DNA from: Pseudo-nitzschia pungens
Lineage: Eukaryota; Bacillariophyta; Bacillariophyceae; Bacillariales; Bacillariaceae
Reading direction: 5' to 3'
NCBI GenBank assembly: GCA_037355855.1
Contig: CM074763.1
Location: 434,001-498,000 of the forward strand
DNA length: 64,000 nucleotides
Every line of letters begins with the position of its first letter. Position 1 is the first letter of the stretch. The notes beneath the pieces are model-generated. The model ran no database searches and was not told where the DNA came from. It saw nothing but the letters and a program-made list of their open reading frames with translations. Below, in pieces: positions 33,693-44,010 of this stretch. The translations under genes and the position numbers were made by a program.

Positions 33693-35462
33693 ATGGCAGC
33701 AACGGCAGCAACGGCAACGGCAACGGTTGCAAAGGCAGCACGGGAGCAGCTCTCGCCTCCGCTTTCCGAGCGCCGCGCCGAGTGGGACTGCCTCCTGATC
33801 GCCGCGCAACAGGGAAACGCCGCGTTCCTCAAACAAATCCTCTCGGACCATCCGGAGGCGATGGCTCACTCGACCCCGCTCAGGCAGACGGCCCTCCACA
33901 TCGCGGCCTGGTGGGGCCGCACGAGCTGCCTGAGGATCTTGCTGGAGCACGAACAAGAGCAGCAGCAAAGCAGTACCAGTACCAGTACCAGTACCAATAC
34001 CAGTAATCATGCCAGTACCAATACGAGTAATACGGCCCCCTCGAGCGGCAGCCTCGTCCACAGGAAGGGACATTCGGGCGCGACCCCCCTGCACGAGTGC
34101 CTGGCCTCGAGCGCGGTCCGGAGGTCCCAATCCCAGCGCTTACGCCGGAGGCTCTGTTTCGAAGCCCTCCTGGACGCCGGGGCGGATCCCAACAGTCGCG
34201 ACGCCCATCAGAAGACCCCCCTCGACAGGCTGGTGGTGGCATCGGCATCCCCATCGGCATCACCACTGGCATCCCAACTGGCATCACCACTGGCATCCCC
34301 ACTGGCATCCCCACTGGCATCCCCATCTCCGGAGGACGCTTCCGATCGTGCCTTTCTAGAGCAACTCATCTCGGACCGTGAGCGAGCCCTGCCGGTCAAG
34401 CGAGTGTTGAAGGAACTGGAGTCGACGTGGAGCACCCTGGAAGACGTGGAACGCATGTGGCGCGGAGCGGTGGCTCTCAAGCCCGTTGCGCCGTCGTCGT
34501 CGGCCGACACGAGGACGACGATGATGATGATGGTTGGTAAGTTGCTTTCGGAAGCATTCGCAGCCAAGATCGGGGCATGGACCATGGATCCGGAGGAGGA
34601 CATCAGTTTGTCTCAGAACACCAATGGGGAACCCGGCGAACCAATGGATCACGAGTGGTGGTCGGAGCGCATTGCCTGGATGTGGAAGAAACTCGTCGAG
34701 ATCTCCGAATCTCACGAGGGAAATGAGAACGACAACGATAACAATAACAATAACGAAAACGACAGCGATAATGATAACGACAACGATAACGATCATGGTC
34801 AAGAAAGCGGCAAGAATGCTTCCTCCCGTGGTTGTAATTTGCCGCAAGAACCCATTGGGCAAAACAAGCAAAAAGCGCTCGTCACTGCATTGGCCACGGC
34901 AATCTTTCGGAGGTACGAGCACCTGTGCCGGACGTCTCCCCGCCCCGAATCCTCCCCACCGTCGCGGTCGCGGTTGCGGGACGATGCCGCCCTCCGGTGC
35001 TGGACCGCAACGATGAAACTCTTGCTGGAGCAAAGAAATCCCGAATCGTCATTGTGTAGCACCGCAACATACGACGGCGACGACGACGACGACGACGAAA
35101 ACGCTCTGTCGAAGGCCTGGATCTCCATTGGGCGTCGGGACTACTCGGAGCTGGCGGAGTTGTGGTGGGACACGCTCGGAATCGCGCCGACGAGCATCGG
35201 CATTGCCAACCGGCAGGGCATGACGCCGCTGCACTTTGCGGCCCGGTCGGGGCACAGCGAAATGGTGCAATGGATGCTGGGTCATGGTCATGCGAATGGT
35301 CAGGCGAATGGTCGTGCCGGTCGTTCCGATTTCGAAACGACCAAGGAGTGGGTGCTCCGAACCGATCGGCACGGGAAGACGGCCTTCGACGCGGCAACCG
35401 CGAACGGACACGAGTCTGTGGCAAGACTACTGCGGGAATTCGAATTGGAATCGGAATTGTAA
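33693..35462 (+). CDS. Ankyrin-repeat protein with Ala-Ser-Pro repeat
   Basis: 589 aa from ATG 33693. N-terminal ankyrin units: WDCLLIAAQQGNAAFLKQILSDHPE (about residues 29-53), RQTALHIAAWWGRTSCLRILLEHEQ (about 63-88), GATPLHECLASSAV with FEALLDAGADPNSRDAHQKTPLDRLV (about 130-178). The C-terminal unit GMTPLHFAARSGHSEMVQWMLGHGH lies at about 508-533, with GKTAFDAATANGHESVARLL near 563-583. Between them are Gln/Ser/Thr and Asn runs, an ASPLASPLASPLASP tract (nt 34240-34330, a coding minisatellite of GGCATCCCCACT units), and an Asn/Asp run near 345-365. Same build as the protein at 10479-12140. No targeting signal. Function unknown; protein binding is all that the repeats imply. Confidence 0.72.
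   Translation: MAATAATATATVAKAAREQLSPPLSERRAEWDCLLIAAQQGNAAFLKQILSDHPEAMAHSTPLRQTALHIAAWWGRTSCLRILLEHEQEQQQSSTSTSTSTNTSNHASTNTSNTAPSSGSLVHRKGHSGATPLHECLASSAVRRSQSQRLRRRLCFEALLDAGADPNSRDAHQKTPLDRLVVASASPSASPLASQLASPLASPLASPLASPSPEDASDRAFLEQLISDRERALPVKRVLKELESTWSTLEDVERMWRGAVALKPVAPSSSADTRTTMMMMVGKLLSEAFAAKIGAWTMDPEEDISLSQNTNGEPGEPMDHEWWSERIAWMWKKLVEISESHEGNENDNDNNNNNENDSDNDNDNDNDHGQESGKNASSRGCNLPQEPIGQNKQKALVTALATAIFRRYEHLCRTSPRPESSPPSRSRLRDDAALRCWTATMKLLLEQRNPESSLCSTATYDGDDDDDDENALSKAWISIGRRDYSELAELWWDTLGIAPTSIGIANRQGMTPLHFAARSGHSEMVQWMLGHGHANGQANGRAGRSDFETTKEWVLRTDRHGKTAFDAATANGHESVARLLREFELESEL
34240..34330 (+). repeat. Coding minisatellite, GGCATCCCCACT units
   Basis: About seven 12-bp units inside the second ankyrin gene, read in frame as ASPL and close variants. 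Because the unit length is a multiple of three, copy-number change keeps the frame. Confidence 0.85.
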
Positions 35463-36090
35463 TCGAAACTGTAATCGGAATTCGAATTGGAATCCGAATC
35501 CGAATTCGACAACCAAAAGCGAAAGCCAGAACCCTTCGGCGAGTGATAGATAGAACAAAGAAACAAAGTCATGGACACAGTCTGGGTTTCGTGGACATTG
35601 TAGTATTATGGCGACTTGCGTCATTTTCGCCGATCCGAATCGATCGATACGGCAGGGCCTGCCACATCCCAAGAATATTCCATACGGTACAGTACACTTT
35701 CTTCCCCAAACACTACTGTACAATCAGAGTCATTGGTATCAATAAATGCAATCAATACAACATAAAAGCCCGTGGGCTTTGTTGGGAACCAAGTCGATGA
35801 TCTTGTTGTGGCCAATCTCGCTAACGACGAGGAGATGCTAACAGCATACAGAACCACGAGACACAACCGAAACGCTTGCGTTGCGTAGCGTTGCGTTGCA
35901 TTCTTTGATTACAATTGCACCAACTCGCCGCCACGGACCGTACCCTACCTGATGCGGTGATTCCTCAGGTGGCCGCGGCAGTGACTCGAGGCCAAGAAAG
36001 CATGTACGTTCTAGTTTTCAATCATTCAATATTAAGTATTCAATAATTGATAATGAAATGAAAAGAGCGCATAACTATTGATATAACTAT

Positions 36091-36223
36091 ACTTCGCGTC
36101 CGACAACAATTGAGACTCGTTTACTATAGCGTTCTAAATTGATCGAGATTAAAGGCGCGTAAAATGGAATCTCACGCAATTTAGAACTATGAAGAAGTCT
36201 CAATTGTTGTTCGGACACGTAGT
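36091..36223. repeat. Foldback (MITE-like) inverted repeat element
   Basis: Imperfect long inverted repeat. The left arm, 36091-36141, and right arm, 36177-36223, share GTCCGA, CAACAATTGAGACT and TTCTAAATTG in inverted order around a 35-bp loop. Both ends sit in TAT/ATA sequence. The structure fits a small non-autonomous foldback element or a transcribed hairpin. No coding capacity. Confidence 0.65.
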
Positions 36224-37562
36224 AATAGGTTAGATACAATGCAATATAAATTTGTTGTGTCCGGGGAACGAACCTGAGAGATGAGAAAGGTGTGAATTAA
36301 ACATTGAGAAGAAAAATCGGCACAATCAAATCTGGGGTTGTTATGCTTGTTGTGGGAGACAAAAAGACATGGGGACGAGCGTGCCGTAGCGCGTAGCGCT
36401 CGATTTCGGAAGGATGAATCCCCTGTAACTACTACCTGTAGTGACGAATCTCACTCTTATTGCAATACATGCATTACCATAGCAGCAATGGGAACGTACA
36501 GACATTTCGCAATGAGCATCGAAACACTACCAGCTCATCACCACAATAGGGAGGTGAACATCACTTCCGAGCAGGAGACGGATATTACTGCAACATCTTG
36601 AACCTACGAGCTTCGAAGGTGGAAGGATCTCAGCAGGGACAATGTGGTATATTCCTGTCTTTTTGGTATGGAATATTTGTGTCCTGTCCTTGCAGCGAAA
36701 GCCATCTCCCCCGTCTTTATATTCCCGTCACTACAGTGAAAGCAGCTGTAGCAGCAACAAGCAGAGAACGTCGATACCCTGACAGAAGCGAAGCCTACAA
36801 CAGTTAGGAAAGATTGGCTGGAACAAGGTGAGAAGCCCGCGAACGCAGAATGGACGCGCAACTCGATTGAATTGAAGAGCAGTGTACGGAGCAATGTACA
36901 GAGCTCGTGAATTACGACGATGCGACGCATGAGCAGCACATGCTGGATTGCAGCATATGCTGGATTGCAGCAAGTTACGAGTACATACGGGATTGCAGAA
37001 CGCAATCACCAAATTGAAACTAGACGACTACGAGCAATCGGTAAGAAAGACACGCCGTATTCTTGTATCAGTACATGCTTTGCTGGATTGCACGAGACGA
37101 TCGAAACGAAGCAATCGAACCGGAGCTTGTACCGCCACCCAAGAACCAAGACGAAACCGTTGCAGCGCGCAATTGAACTAACGCTGACAGTGCCTGGATT
37201 TTGGGGATATGCTCCCTCTGATACGAGTACAAGACCAGCGCGCCGAAGCATGAAACAATATTGCGGACAAGCACCAGTATCGAGGAAGCACAAAGAAGGA
37301 AGCAACAGTGCTCTGACTACGAGGACACGTAGTCCCTGTTACAGTAAGCACGCCTCGACGGAAACTGCAGTATTCTGAGACTCTTTTTACAGGCGCAACA
37401 GCCTTGTGCGGAGCAGTGCTTTGATCTAAGAGACGTACAAGTCGAACACTAAGTATTGCAAGCAAGCAATCGCAAAGCCAAGCAACGTGACGCTCAAGTA
37501 CTGCGAGGACGCAATTTTGCTCCAGTTGCGGGGACCCGCTCTCCACATTACGAGCGGAACGA

Positions 37563-37792
37563 GTAGACCGTACTGTTACGAGTTTCCTATTACGAGTGCC
37601 CTGTTGCGAGTTTCCTGTTACGAGTGCCCTGTTGCAAGTGCCCTGTTACGAGTTTCCTGTTACGAGTACCTGTTGCGAGTGCCCTGTTGCGAGTGCCCTA
37701 TTATGAGTGTCCTGTTACGAGTACCTGTTGCGAGTGCCCTGTTGCGAGTGCCCTATTATGAGTGTCCTGTTACGAGTGCCCTGTTACGTGCG
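37563..37792. repeat. Minisatellite, unit near CCTGTTACGAGTG
   Basis: Roughly 17 degenerate 11-13-bp units alternating CCTGTTACGAGTG, CCTGTTGCGAGTG and CCTATTATGAGTG. Local higher-order duplication is visible: the block ACGAGTACCTGTTGCGAGTG recurs. Confidence 0.85.
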
Positions 37793-38801
37793 TATAATTT
37801 TACAATCATGAGCACTGAAGTTGATACACCCCAGCTAGTGGAAAGCATATATGCCTGATACAGAACCAAACCGTACGACCTAGCAGTATCTCAGATACTT
37901 CGAATGACGCTGAATGCTATGATGATCGATCGGACCAATTGTATTCTCGATCAGGGACTGTTCAGTCCAGTGTAGAGACCAGCATCGAAATTGCCGTATT
38001 GAATGCAACGAATATCACGAATGAATTGCAACGATGATTGATTGAATCGAGTTTACTATCTTCTATCGTGAACTATCCAGTCCAATGAACAGCATCGAAT
38101 ATCAAGACAAGCAACCACTGTACGGGATTCTGCTGTTCGACACGAGCACTGCTGAAATAGTCCTAACGTCCTAGTCCTATTGCTGTTCGTCCACCAACAA
38201 TATAGGAGCAGCACGATTCAAATATATACCCTATCTACGACGAACATGTGATCTCACGAAGACTGTTGGAATGGTTCCACCGCTCCAGGATAACCAATCG
38301 AACGAACGAGTTGCAGGAGCAGCGCGCTTTAGATCCACGATTACGACCAAGCTCCTGCACAACCGGTGTGGTTCGAATATCATGTTATCTACGAATCAGG
38401 AGCTCTGCCGTTCCAAGGACATCTATCTACGAGGACAAGACCTGATGTTCCGGGGACAATCGATGCAAGAACCGGTATTTGTGCCACAATCCGACCGTTC
38501 GATGGAAAAAAGAGAGCAGGGGAAGATGCAAAGTGTAGGTGCATTCCCACTAGGATATTTCATCGTACCAGGTCAAAGAAGAAGAAAACTGATGACATTT
38601 ATCGAGCACAAAACAATGCAAAACAATGAAATGAAAAAGCCCGCGCATTCATCGACCTTGAAGCGACGCGCGAATATCCGTGCAAGTCCATGGTGTATCC
38701 AAACGAAAATATATACATGACTTAGAGTTCCACACATGCTTTGCGTTTCCATGCCTCAATTCCTAAACTGCTACGCGTCATGACTGCCGCCGTGTTCGTT
38801 G

Positions 38802-40235
38802 TCAAAAGTTGGTCTCCAGCCACTCGATCAATCCCTCGTTGCACTCCGGTCGCTCGTCGAAGGGAACGTGGCCCGCGTTCTCGATTACCTGCATCGACAC
38901 GTTCGGGGCCTCGCGCGACAGCGCCAGGTCCGAATAAAATCGGCCAACATCCCCGTAGATCGGTGTCACGGTGTCCTTGTCTCCCCAGATGAGGTGGATG
39001 GGAACCGGGGGAGGGCCCCCGTTCCAGTAACGCTCGTGCAGGTCCATCGGCGTCCGACCCGGATCGTTGGTATAGATCTGGCTCAGGACCTCTACCACGG
39101 AGGACGTCTCGTCCTCGATCACGGGATCCAGAAACGAATCGACCAGCTCGTCGTCGACGCGATCGGGGCCGTAGGCGTACAGCGCGGTGAGGGCGGTCCG
39201 GATCGTCTCTTTGGACACCTGACGGTCGAGGACGTAGGTCAGGAGCGGCTTGTTCCCAAAGACGAGAACGTCGAGGACCGCAAACAAGCCCACCAGGAAG
39301 ATTTTGAGCCACTGCGGATTCGAGGCGACCTTGATCACGTTCTTGGTGTTCAGCCCCACCCCGCAATTGAACAGGCACAAGCCCCGAACGCTCGAGGTTA
39401 GAAAGCCACATTCGTCGCCCGGTGCCGTGTCCCTGCTATCGGTGCTGTCGTCGTTGCTGTTCCCTTGGTTCCGAAACCAATCCCCGGTGACCGCCGAAAG
39501 CGCCACGAGGCTCCCCAGCGAATTCCCGACCAGGACCACACCACTGCTGCCGCCGCCGCTCGATGATGGATCCTCGTCGCCATCGCCATCGCCATCGAGT
39601 TCAACGTAATTGCGCGCATACTCTTCGACCATTTGTGCCCACAAATCGATCGAGTACACAACGTTTTCGTCTCGCCCCGGCTTGGCCGATTTCCCCTGTC
39701 CCAGCAAATCGATCAGGTGGATCGTGTACCCCTCCCTGGCTAGGTAGTCGCGTGTTTGGCGCCAGTAAACGGTGGAACACGCAAAGCCGTGCACCAGAAT
39801 CACGGTGGGCTTGCTGTTGCTGTTGTTGTTTGAGGAAGATTGCTCGATGTCTCGGGAGGGGCGAACGATCTCTGCGTAACAGGAGTGCCCCTGAAAGTCC
39901 CAGAAGAACTTACTGTGGTCGGCGGAGGAGAAGTCATCGTCGTCGGCGCTGTTTTTGTCTTTGTCTTTGTTTTTGCTGCTGCTAACGCCGCCGGGATTGT
40001 TTCCGGCTACCGCTGGGAGACGAGCCGTAAGAAATGAAAATGCACCAATCGAGTTGGAAGAGATAGAACGGTGAATCTTTCTCCCATGGACCGAACCGTT
40101 CGACGAGGAAGAGTGGCCGATGCCAACAAAGGCTTCGGCCCGCGGAAGTTCTGTCAGAAGCAGGCAACAACAGAACAGAAAAAAGATACATGAGGCGGGT
40201 GACAACTTGGTCATCGGCATTGTATTCTTTCGCAT
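38802..40235 (-). CDS. Plastid-type alpha/beta hydrolase
   Basis: 477 aa from ATG 40235. Earlier (40280) and later (40214) in-frame ATGs exist; 40235 or 40214 best places the signal peptide LSPASCIFFLFCCCLLLTELPRAEA, which is followed by FVGIG, the Phe expected at the diatom plastid cleavage site. The fold is clear: oxyanion strand TVILVHGFACSTVYW, LIDLLGQGKS, nucleophile elbow VLVGNSLGSLVAL (Ser near residue 240), acid IHLIWGDKDTVTP, and His in ENAGHVPFDERPE near the C terminus. Plant plastid relatives include pheophytinase-like and chlorophyll-dephytylase-like hydrolases, so a role in pigment or lipid breakdown is possible but not shown. Ser/Asn/Asp-rich insertions lie before the domain and near residue 215. 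It is divergent from the exopolyphosphatase gene. Confidence 0.82.
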   Translation of the reverse strand: MRKNTMPMTKLSPASCIFFLFCCCLLLTELPRAEAFVGIGHSSSSNGSVHGRKIHRSISSNSIGAFSFLTARLPAVAGNNPGGVSSSKNKDKDKNSADDDDFSSADHSKFFWDFQGHSCYAEIVRPSRDIEQSSSNNNSNSKPTVILVHGFACSTVYWRQTRDYLAREGYTIHLIDLLGQGKSAKPGRDENVVYSIDLWAQMVEEYARNYVELDGDGDGDEDPSSSGGGSSGVVLVGNSLGSLVALSAVTGDWFRNQGNSNDDSTDSRDTAPGDECGFLTSSVRGLCLFNCGVGLNTKNVIKVASNPQWLKIFLVGLFAVLDVLVFGNKPLLTYVLDRQVSKETIRTALTALYAYGPDRVDDELVDSFLDPVIEDETSSVVEVLSQIYTNDPGRTPMDLHERYWNGGPPPVPIHLIWGDKDTVTPIYGDVGRFYSDLALSREAPNVSMQVIENAGHVPFDERPECNEGLIEWLETNF

Positions 40236-41067
40236 TCGGATGGCACTTTCCGTCCATAAATCATCCGTTGATTGATTCATCACGCAATGGTTCGGACAAT
40301 GTCAACGACACCATTGCTTGCAAAGGATGTAGGATAGGTAAGATTACCTTTAGCCGGTAGCAGGTAGCAATGAGGAAAGATCCGACTGACATCTGATACG
40401 TAAAGGGAACAAGTCGTCGTGTCGTGGCAACCTGTTGTAACATGCAAGATGCATGAGCAAGAATACATTCTGTTTTCAAAAAAGCCAATCAGAAAAAATT
40501 CTGTTCTGCAATCGGACCTCATTTTAGTCTTGCGGGACTAAAATAGGACTAGAGACTACTTGTGCCGTACTGTTTCCTGAGAGTTAGTACTAGGGTACTA
40601 GTTATAGGTATCGTATGATACTAGAATGTGATTTACCGGAAACATACCTACTATAGGTACGTTACGAGTATGTACCTATCATAACTACTATAATGATGAT
40701 AGTGTGTCGAGTCAAAGTTTGTCATACCGGTAATAATATCATAACCTTACCATACACGATACACGTACGGGCACGAGTACGTACGCGTAGTACCATGAGA
40801 ACGAGTACGGTATCTTACTGTGTAAAAGTACCGGTACGGTAGGTTAACCTTACCATGAAGGCGTCCGTATCCAACACATCTTGATCATTATCATCATGAA
40901 ACGCAACTTCCATCGACATCACATACCGGTAATCTTACCGGTAAATTTACTTGTACTAGTAGCGCAAAATAGTTTGGTGGAAGTCGATTGTCTGAGTAGG
41001 TTTGTGTGTTCTACATCATCCTCGCCATCCTCATCCTCATCCTCATCACAAAACAACGGTTCTTTTC
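40236..41067. other. Divergent promoter region rich in TACCGGTA and AACCTTAC words
   Basis: About 830 bp between divergent starts, no gene. It has four perfect TACCGGTA palindromes (40725, 40829, 40924, 40936) and TAACCTTAC at 40742-40750 and 40845-40853, the densest such cluster in the window. Many short GTACGAGTAC-type words accompany them. Confidence 0.55.
40725..40943. promoter_or_regulatory. Cluster of TACCGGTA palindromes and TAACCTTAC words
   Basis: Four TACCGGTA sites and two TAACCTTAC sites within 219 bp of a bidirectional promoter region. Regulatory function is inferred from enrichment and position only. Confidence 0.4.
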
Positions 41068-42645
41068 ATGTTCACTCCAAAGTACATGGCTTGGATTCTT
41101 CCGTCTCTGCTACACGTACTCTTTGTCGCACCAAAACGCTCGCCCCGCAGTTGTCGTTTCGTCTCCGGTCTGACGAGTCTCGGTAGTTACGACGGAAGAA
41201 CCAGCAGACCGCAGTGCGGACATCCGAGATTGACGAGAATGGCACTCGCTTCCGCTGCAACCACCACGAACGATCTGGAATCGGTTTCGAGTTTCGTGCG
41301 GTCCGCCAAGCAACGCCTCTTGGATGCCGGTACCCAGTGCGACGCGAGCGATACGGCTTCGGTTCTCCCTCACCTTTTCATCGGAAACGAGGCCGGCGAT
41401 GCCGACAGCATCTTGAGCGCCATCGGGCTCGCCTATGTGAGATCCCTCCAAAATCATGTCGGCGACAACAACAACAACAAGAAACCGATCGTTCCCATTG
41501 TTTCGATTCCCTCCGACAGCCTCAAGTTTTTGCGGCCGGAAACTACCTTTTTGCTGATGGATTGCGCGGGAATGACCAACGTCAAGGACGAGGTCAACGA
41601 TCTGATCGCCATCGACCAGACCGACCTGCTTCCCGCCAAGGCAACGGTGACCCTCGTGGACCACAACGTCTTTCGCAAAATCAACGGCGATTCCTGGGAT
41701 TGGACGATCACGGAGATCCTGGACCACCACCTCGACGAGGGACAGCACGCCGACACGTGCCCTCTTTCGAACCGGAACATTGCCTTTAAGGAGGCGCAGG
41801 CGCTCGTGGCCAGCACCACCACGCTGGTGGCGGAGGATTTTTACGCGAACAACAACAACGACAACGACAATAATGACATCGATGGTGCCAGCGCCATGCC
41901 CCCGAGCCTCGCCATTCTGTTGCTGGGAACGATCCTCCTCGACTCGGTCAACATGTCTCCCAAGGCGGGCAAGGGAACTCCCCGGGACGCCGCCATGATC
42001 GAAAGACTCCTGGCCGAAACGGACTGGTCCAAACTCGCGCTGCCCGAGGAGATCGTGGCCGTGGACAGCGACGGCACCTTGGGAACCGTCCCGGATCCCA
42101 CCAAGCTGTTCGAACACCTCCAGAACGCCAAGTTTTCTCCAGACTTTTGGAGCGGGCTGAACGCCGAGCAGGCCATTCGAATGGATTTCAAGTCGTTTTC
42201 CGTTCCCGGTGAAAAACCCTCGTCGGGGCAAGCGTCGTCGTCGTCGTCCTCCTCCATCGGGATCGCCTCCATTCTGCTGGAAATGAACTATTTTTTCGAC
42301 CTGCAGGGGGACACACTCCCCGACACCGTGGCCCGTGTCATGGAGGAGGATCAATCGGAGATGCTGGGTCTGATGTGTTCCACCTTTAGCCCGACGCGGC
42401 GACGGCAGCTGGCACTGGCCTCGTACGACAAGCCAACGCTGGACCGGCTGGTCGACCACCTGACTACAGAGGGAACCACCACCCCCGAGCTGGAAATGAA
42501 AGTGTTGCAGCGGGAAGCAGCCAAAGCCTCCGGACGAAACGACGTCTTGTACATCGTGCGAATGGAACAGGGCAACCTCAAGGCCAGCCGCAAGCAGGTC
42601 GCACCAATTCTGCTGGACTTTTTCAAAAAGGACCGAGAATCTTGA
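41068..42645 (+). CDS. Exopolyphosphatase/Prune-type DHH-DHHA2 phosphoesterase
   Basis: 525 aa, intronless, from ATG 41068. DHH-family metal motifs in order: IGNEAGDADSILSAI (about residues 108-122), FLLMDCAGM, VTLVDHNVF (about 193-201), and EILDHHLDEG, which gives the family its name (about 216-225). LLLGTILLDSVNM follows near 290. The C-terminal half, with IGIASILLEMNYFF to the end, is a DHHA2 domain. This architecture is that of yeast Ppx1 exopolyphosphatase and animal Prune, which release phosphate from the ends of inorganic polyphosphate or cleave short-chain polyphosphates. The N terminus (MAWILPSLLHVLFVAP) is hydrophobic with FVAP, so a secretory or plastid route is possible. Asn/Asp insertions are at about 138-145 and 263-273. 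Substrate chain-length preference cannot be read. Confidence 0.85.
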   Translation: MFTPKYMAWILPSLLHVLFVAPKRSPRSCRFVSGLTSLGSYDGRTSRPQCGHPRLTRMALASAATTTNDLESVSSFVRSAKQRLLDAGTQCDASDTASVLPHLFIGNEAGDADSILSAIGLAYVRSLQNHVGDNNNNKKPIVPIVSIPSDSLKFLRPETTFLLMDCAGMTNVKDEVNDLIAIDQTDLLPAKATVTLVDHNVFRKINGDSWDWTITEILDHHLDEGQHADTCPLSNRNIAFKEAQALVASTTTLVAEDFYANNNNDNDNNDIDGASAMPPSLAILLLGTILLDSVNMSPKAGKGTPRDAAMIERLLAETDWSKLALPEEIVAVDSDGTLGTVPDPTKLFEHLQNAKFSPDFWSGLNAEQAIRMDFKSFSVPGEKPSSGQASSSSSSSIGIASILLEMNYFFDLQGDTLPDTVARVMEEDQSEMLGLMCSTFSPTRRRQLALASYDKPTLDRLVDHLTTEGTTTPELEMKVLQREAAKASGRNDVLYIVRMEQGNLKASRKQVAPILLDFFKKDRES

Positions 42646-42811
42646 AATCCATGAACGCACGGCATTTCGGATCCCTGGAATTTCTGACCTAAAGAACAAG
42701 GGTTCAATATATATTATTCTTCAAAAAGGACCGAGAATCTTCAAAGCAATGAACACACAGCATTTCGGATCCCAGGAGTTTCCGACCTAAAGAACAAGGG
42801 TTCAATATAAA
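42622..42811 (+). repeat. Direct duplication of the exopolyphosphatase gene end
   Basis: Two tandem copies with a 98-bp period: the last codons, stop and 3' flank (from 42622) recur from 42720, ending in the shared string AAGAACAAGGGTTCAATATA. About nine bases in ten agree. The second copy lies downstream of the stop and is non-coding. Confidence 0.85.
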
Positions 42812-43099
42812 ATACTACATTTTTCGACGACAATGAACACTTTTCATTGCTATTATCTGAAATTTTATGGCACCTTTGCGACGAACGGATTCGAGAAGTA
42901 CTGAATCATAAACTCTATTTGCAATCATCACCCTCACTCCGCGTTTTGTAGTGCAATACCATTCATTTATGCAACAACGATGACTCGATCCAAAGGGGTG
43001 TTAGCAAGCAGGGTAACAGTCGCAAACTCGATGGCTTTATCGAAGTTGTTGTTGTTTTTGTTGTTGCTATTGTTGTTGTCGCTTCTTTGCTTAATCGGG
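42812..43099. other. Short spacer
   Basis: About 290 bp, AT-rich, ending in a TTGTTGTTGTTTTTG run. No gene seen. Confidence 0.4.
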
Positions 43100-44010
43100 A
43101 AAAGCTATGCCCGTCATTCGGTTGGATACGGCGCCCATTTCATCTCGTGGGTGGAGGGAAAGGTCCACATCGACCGGGATCGCTCGAAGCCCTTCGTAAA
43201 ATTTCTGATTTTTGTGGTGGTGGTTGCTGCCGATGGTGTTGTTGCACCACCAGGACCAGCGCCCTCGCCATGCGGTATTCCATCCGAAAGCAGTCCCCAA
43301 TCGGACTCGCACTTTCGCAGTTCCCTCTCGAGCCCATCCAGGAAGGTCTTCAGGCTGGTCGGGGATTGTTTTCGGAGCGTGGCCATTGCCGAGACGCAAA
43401 AGTCGTTGTCGTTTTTGTTGTCGCCATCGTTGCCCTCCTATCGCGGCTCGTTTTGCAAGGTTCGCAGGTCCCGATCAATTTCCCGGACTGTGCCCACCCG
43501 AAAGGTCCGCTCGATGACCGCGCGATGAATAACCAGGTGGGAATCCTCCGTCGGGAACGGTTCTTGAAACGATACAAGCACGCAAGTTCCAACGCGTAGG
43601 CGGCGGCACTCGCAGAAGCGACTGCCAGAGCGTCCTCCAGCTCCCCCGGTCTTTGCGAGGGAACACAGTGCGTCGCCAATCCCGTCCACAGCAAATTGGC
43701 TCTGGCCAATGTTCGCCCGGTCAGCCCCATTAATTGGGCCAACGCAACGCCAGAGACGGTGACAATGGCGAAAGCAAGCGGGGCACCATTTGGATCTAAG
43801 GAGGATGGTCGGGTAGCGTTTCCTGACTCGCAGCGCATTGCCCAGGCTTTCCATCGGTCACGGGTCCGGGACGCCGGCAGCTTGGTGGTCGTGGCACTAA
43901 TCGTCGTTGTTGCTGTTAACATTGCTGTCGTTGCCTCTTGTTCTTCTGGAATCGTGTATGGTATACAAGCACGAAATTGGGTTCAGGAACGAACCCTAGC
44001 AGAACGGTTG
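43100..44010 (-). pseudogene. Decayed copy of the HIBYL-CoA hydrolase gene
   Basis: Tandem relative, on the same strand, of the intact gene at 45329-46702. Matching fragments appear in order but in changing frames: TTKLPASR and MESLGNALRVRKR (near 43900-43830), LTGRTLARANLLWTGLATH with GELEDALAVA (near 43725-43620), SFQEPFPTEDSHLVIHRAVIERTFR (near 43570-43500), RKQSPTSLKTFLDGLERE (near 43375-43320), and FYEGLRAIPVD (near 43190). About 430 nt covering the oxyanion hole and active-site glutamate region of the intact gene are deleted, along with a shorter deletion near the N terminus. At least three frame changes are needed. Even the 5' flank (AGCAGAACGGTTGTGATTGATT) is shared with the intact gene, so a DNA-level duplication is likelier than retrocopying. 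Confidence 0.85.

Larger units (their letters stand above)
35463..38801. other. Gene-poor region, about 3.3 kb
   Basis: No supportable gene. Open frames are short, low complexity, or built from repeats. It contains a foldback element (36091-36223), a minisatellite (about 37563-37792), and repeated GCTGGATTGCAGCA words near 36940-36985. No reverse transcriptase, integrase or transposase motif was found. It may be decayed transposon sequence, but nothing identifies it. Confidence 0.5.

Noticed and set aside
36920..37378. Open frame of 152 codons in the gene-poor region.
   Set aside because: Built partly from GCTGGATTGCAG repeats, with no domain and no neighbouring splice-compatible exons.
37801..38720. 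Possible retrotransposon gag fragment in short open frames.
   Set aside because: No CCHC zinc knuckle, protease, integrase or reverse transcriptase motif could be found.
41110..42699. Minus-strand open frame of 529 codons antisense to the exopolyphosphatase gene.
   Set aside because: The plus strand has the DHH motifs; the antisense translation has none.
42980..43528. Plus-strand open frame with a Leu-rich start resembling a signal peptide.
   Set aside because: It is antisense to the decayed hydrolase copy; the Leu run comes from a TTG repeat.
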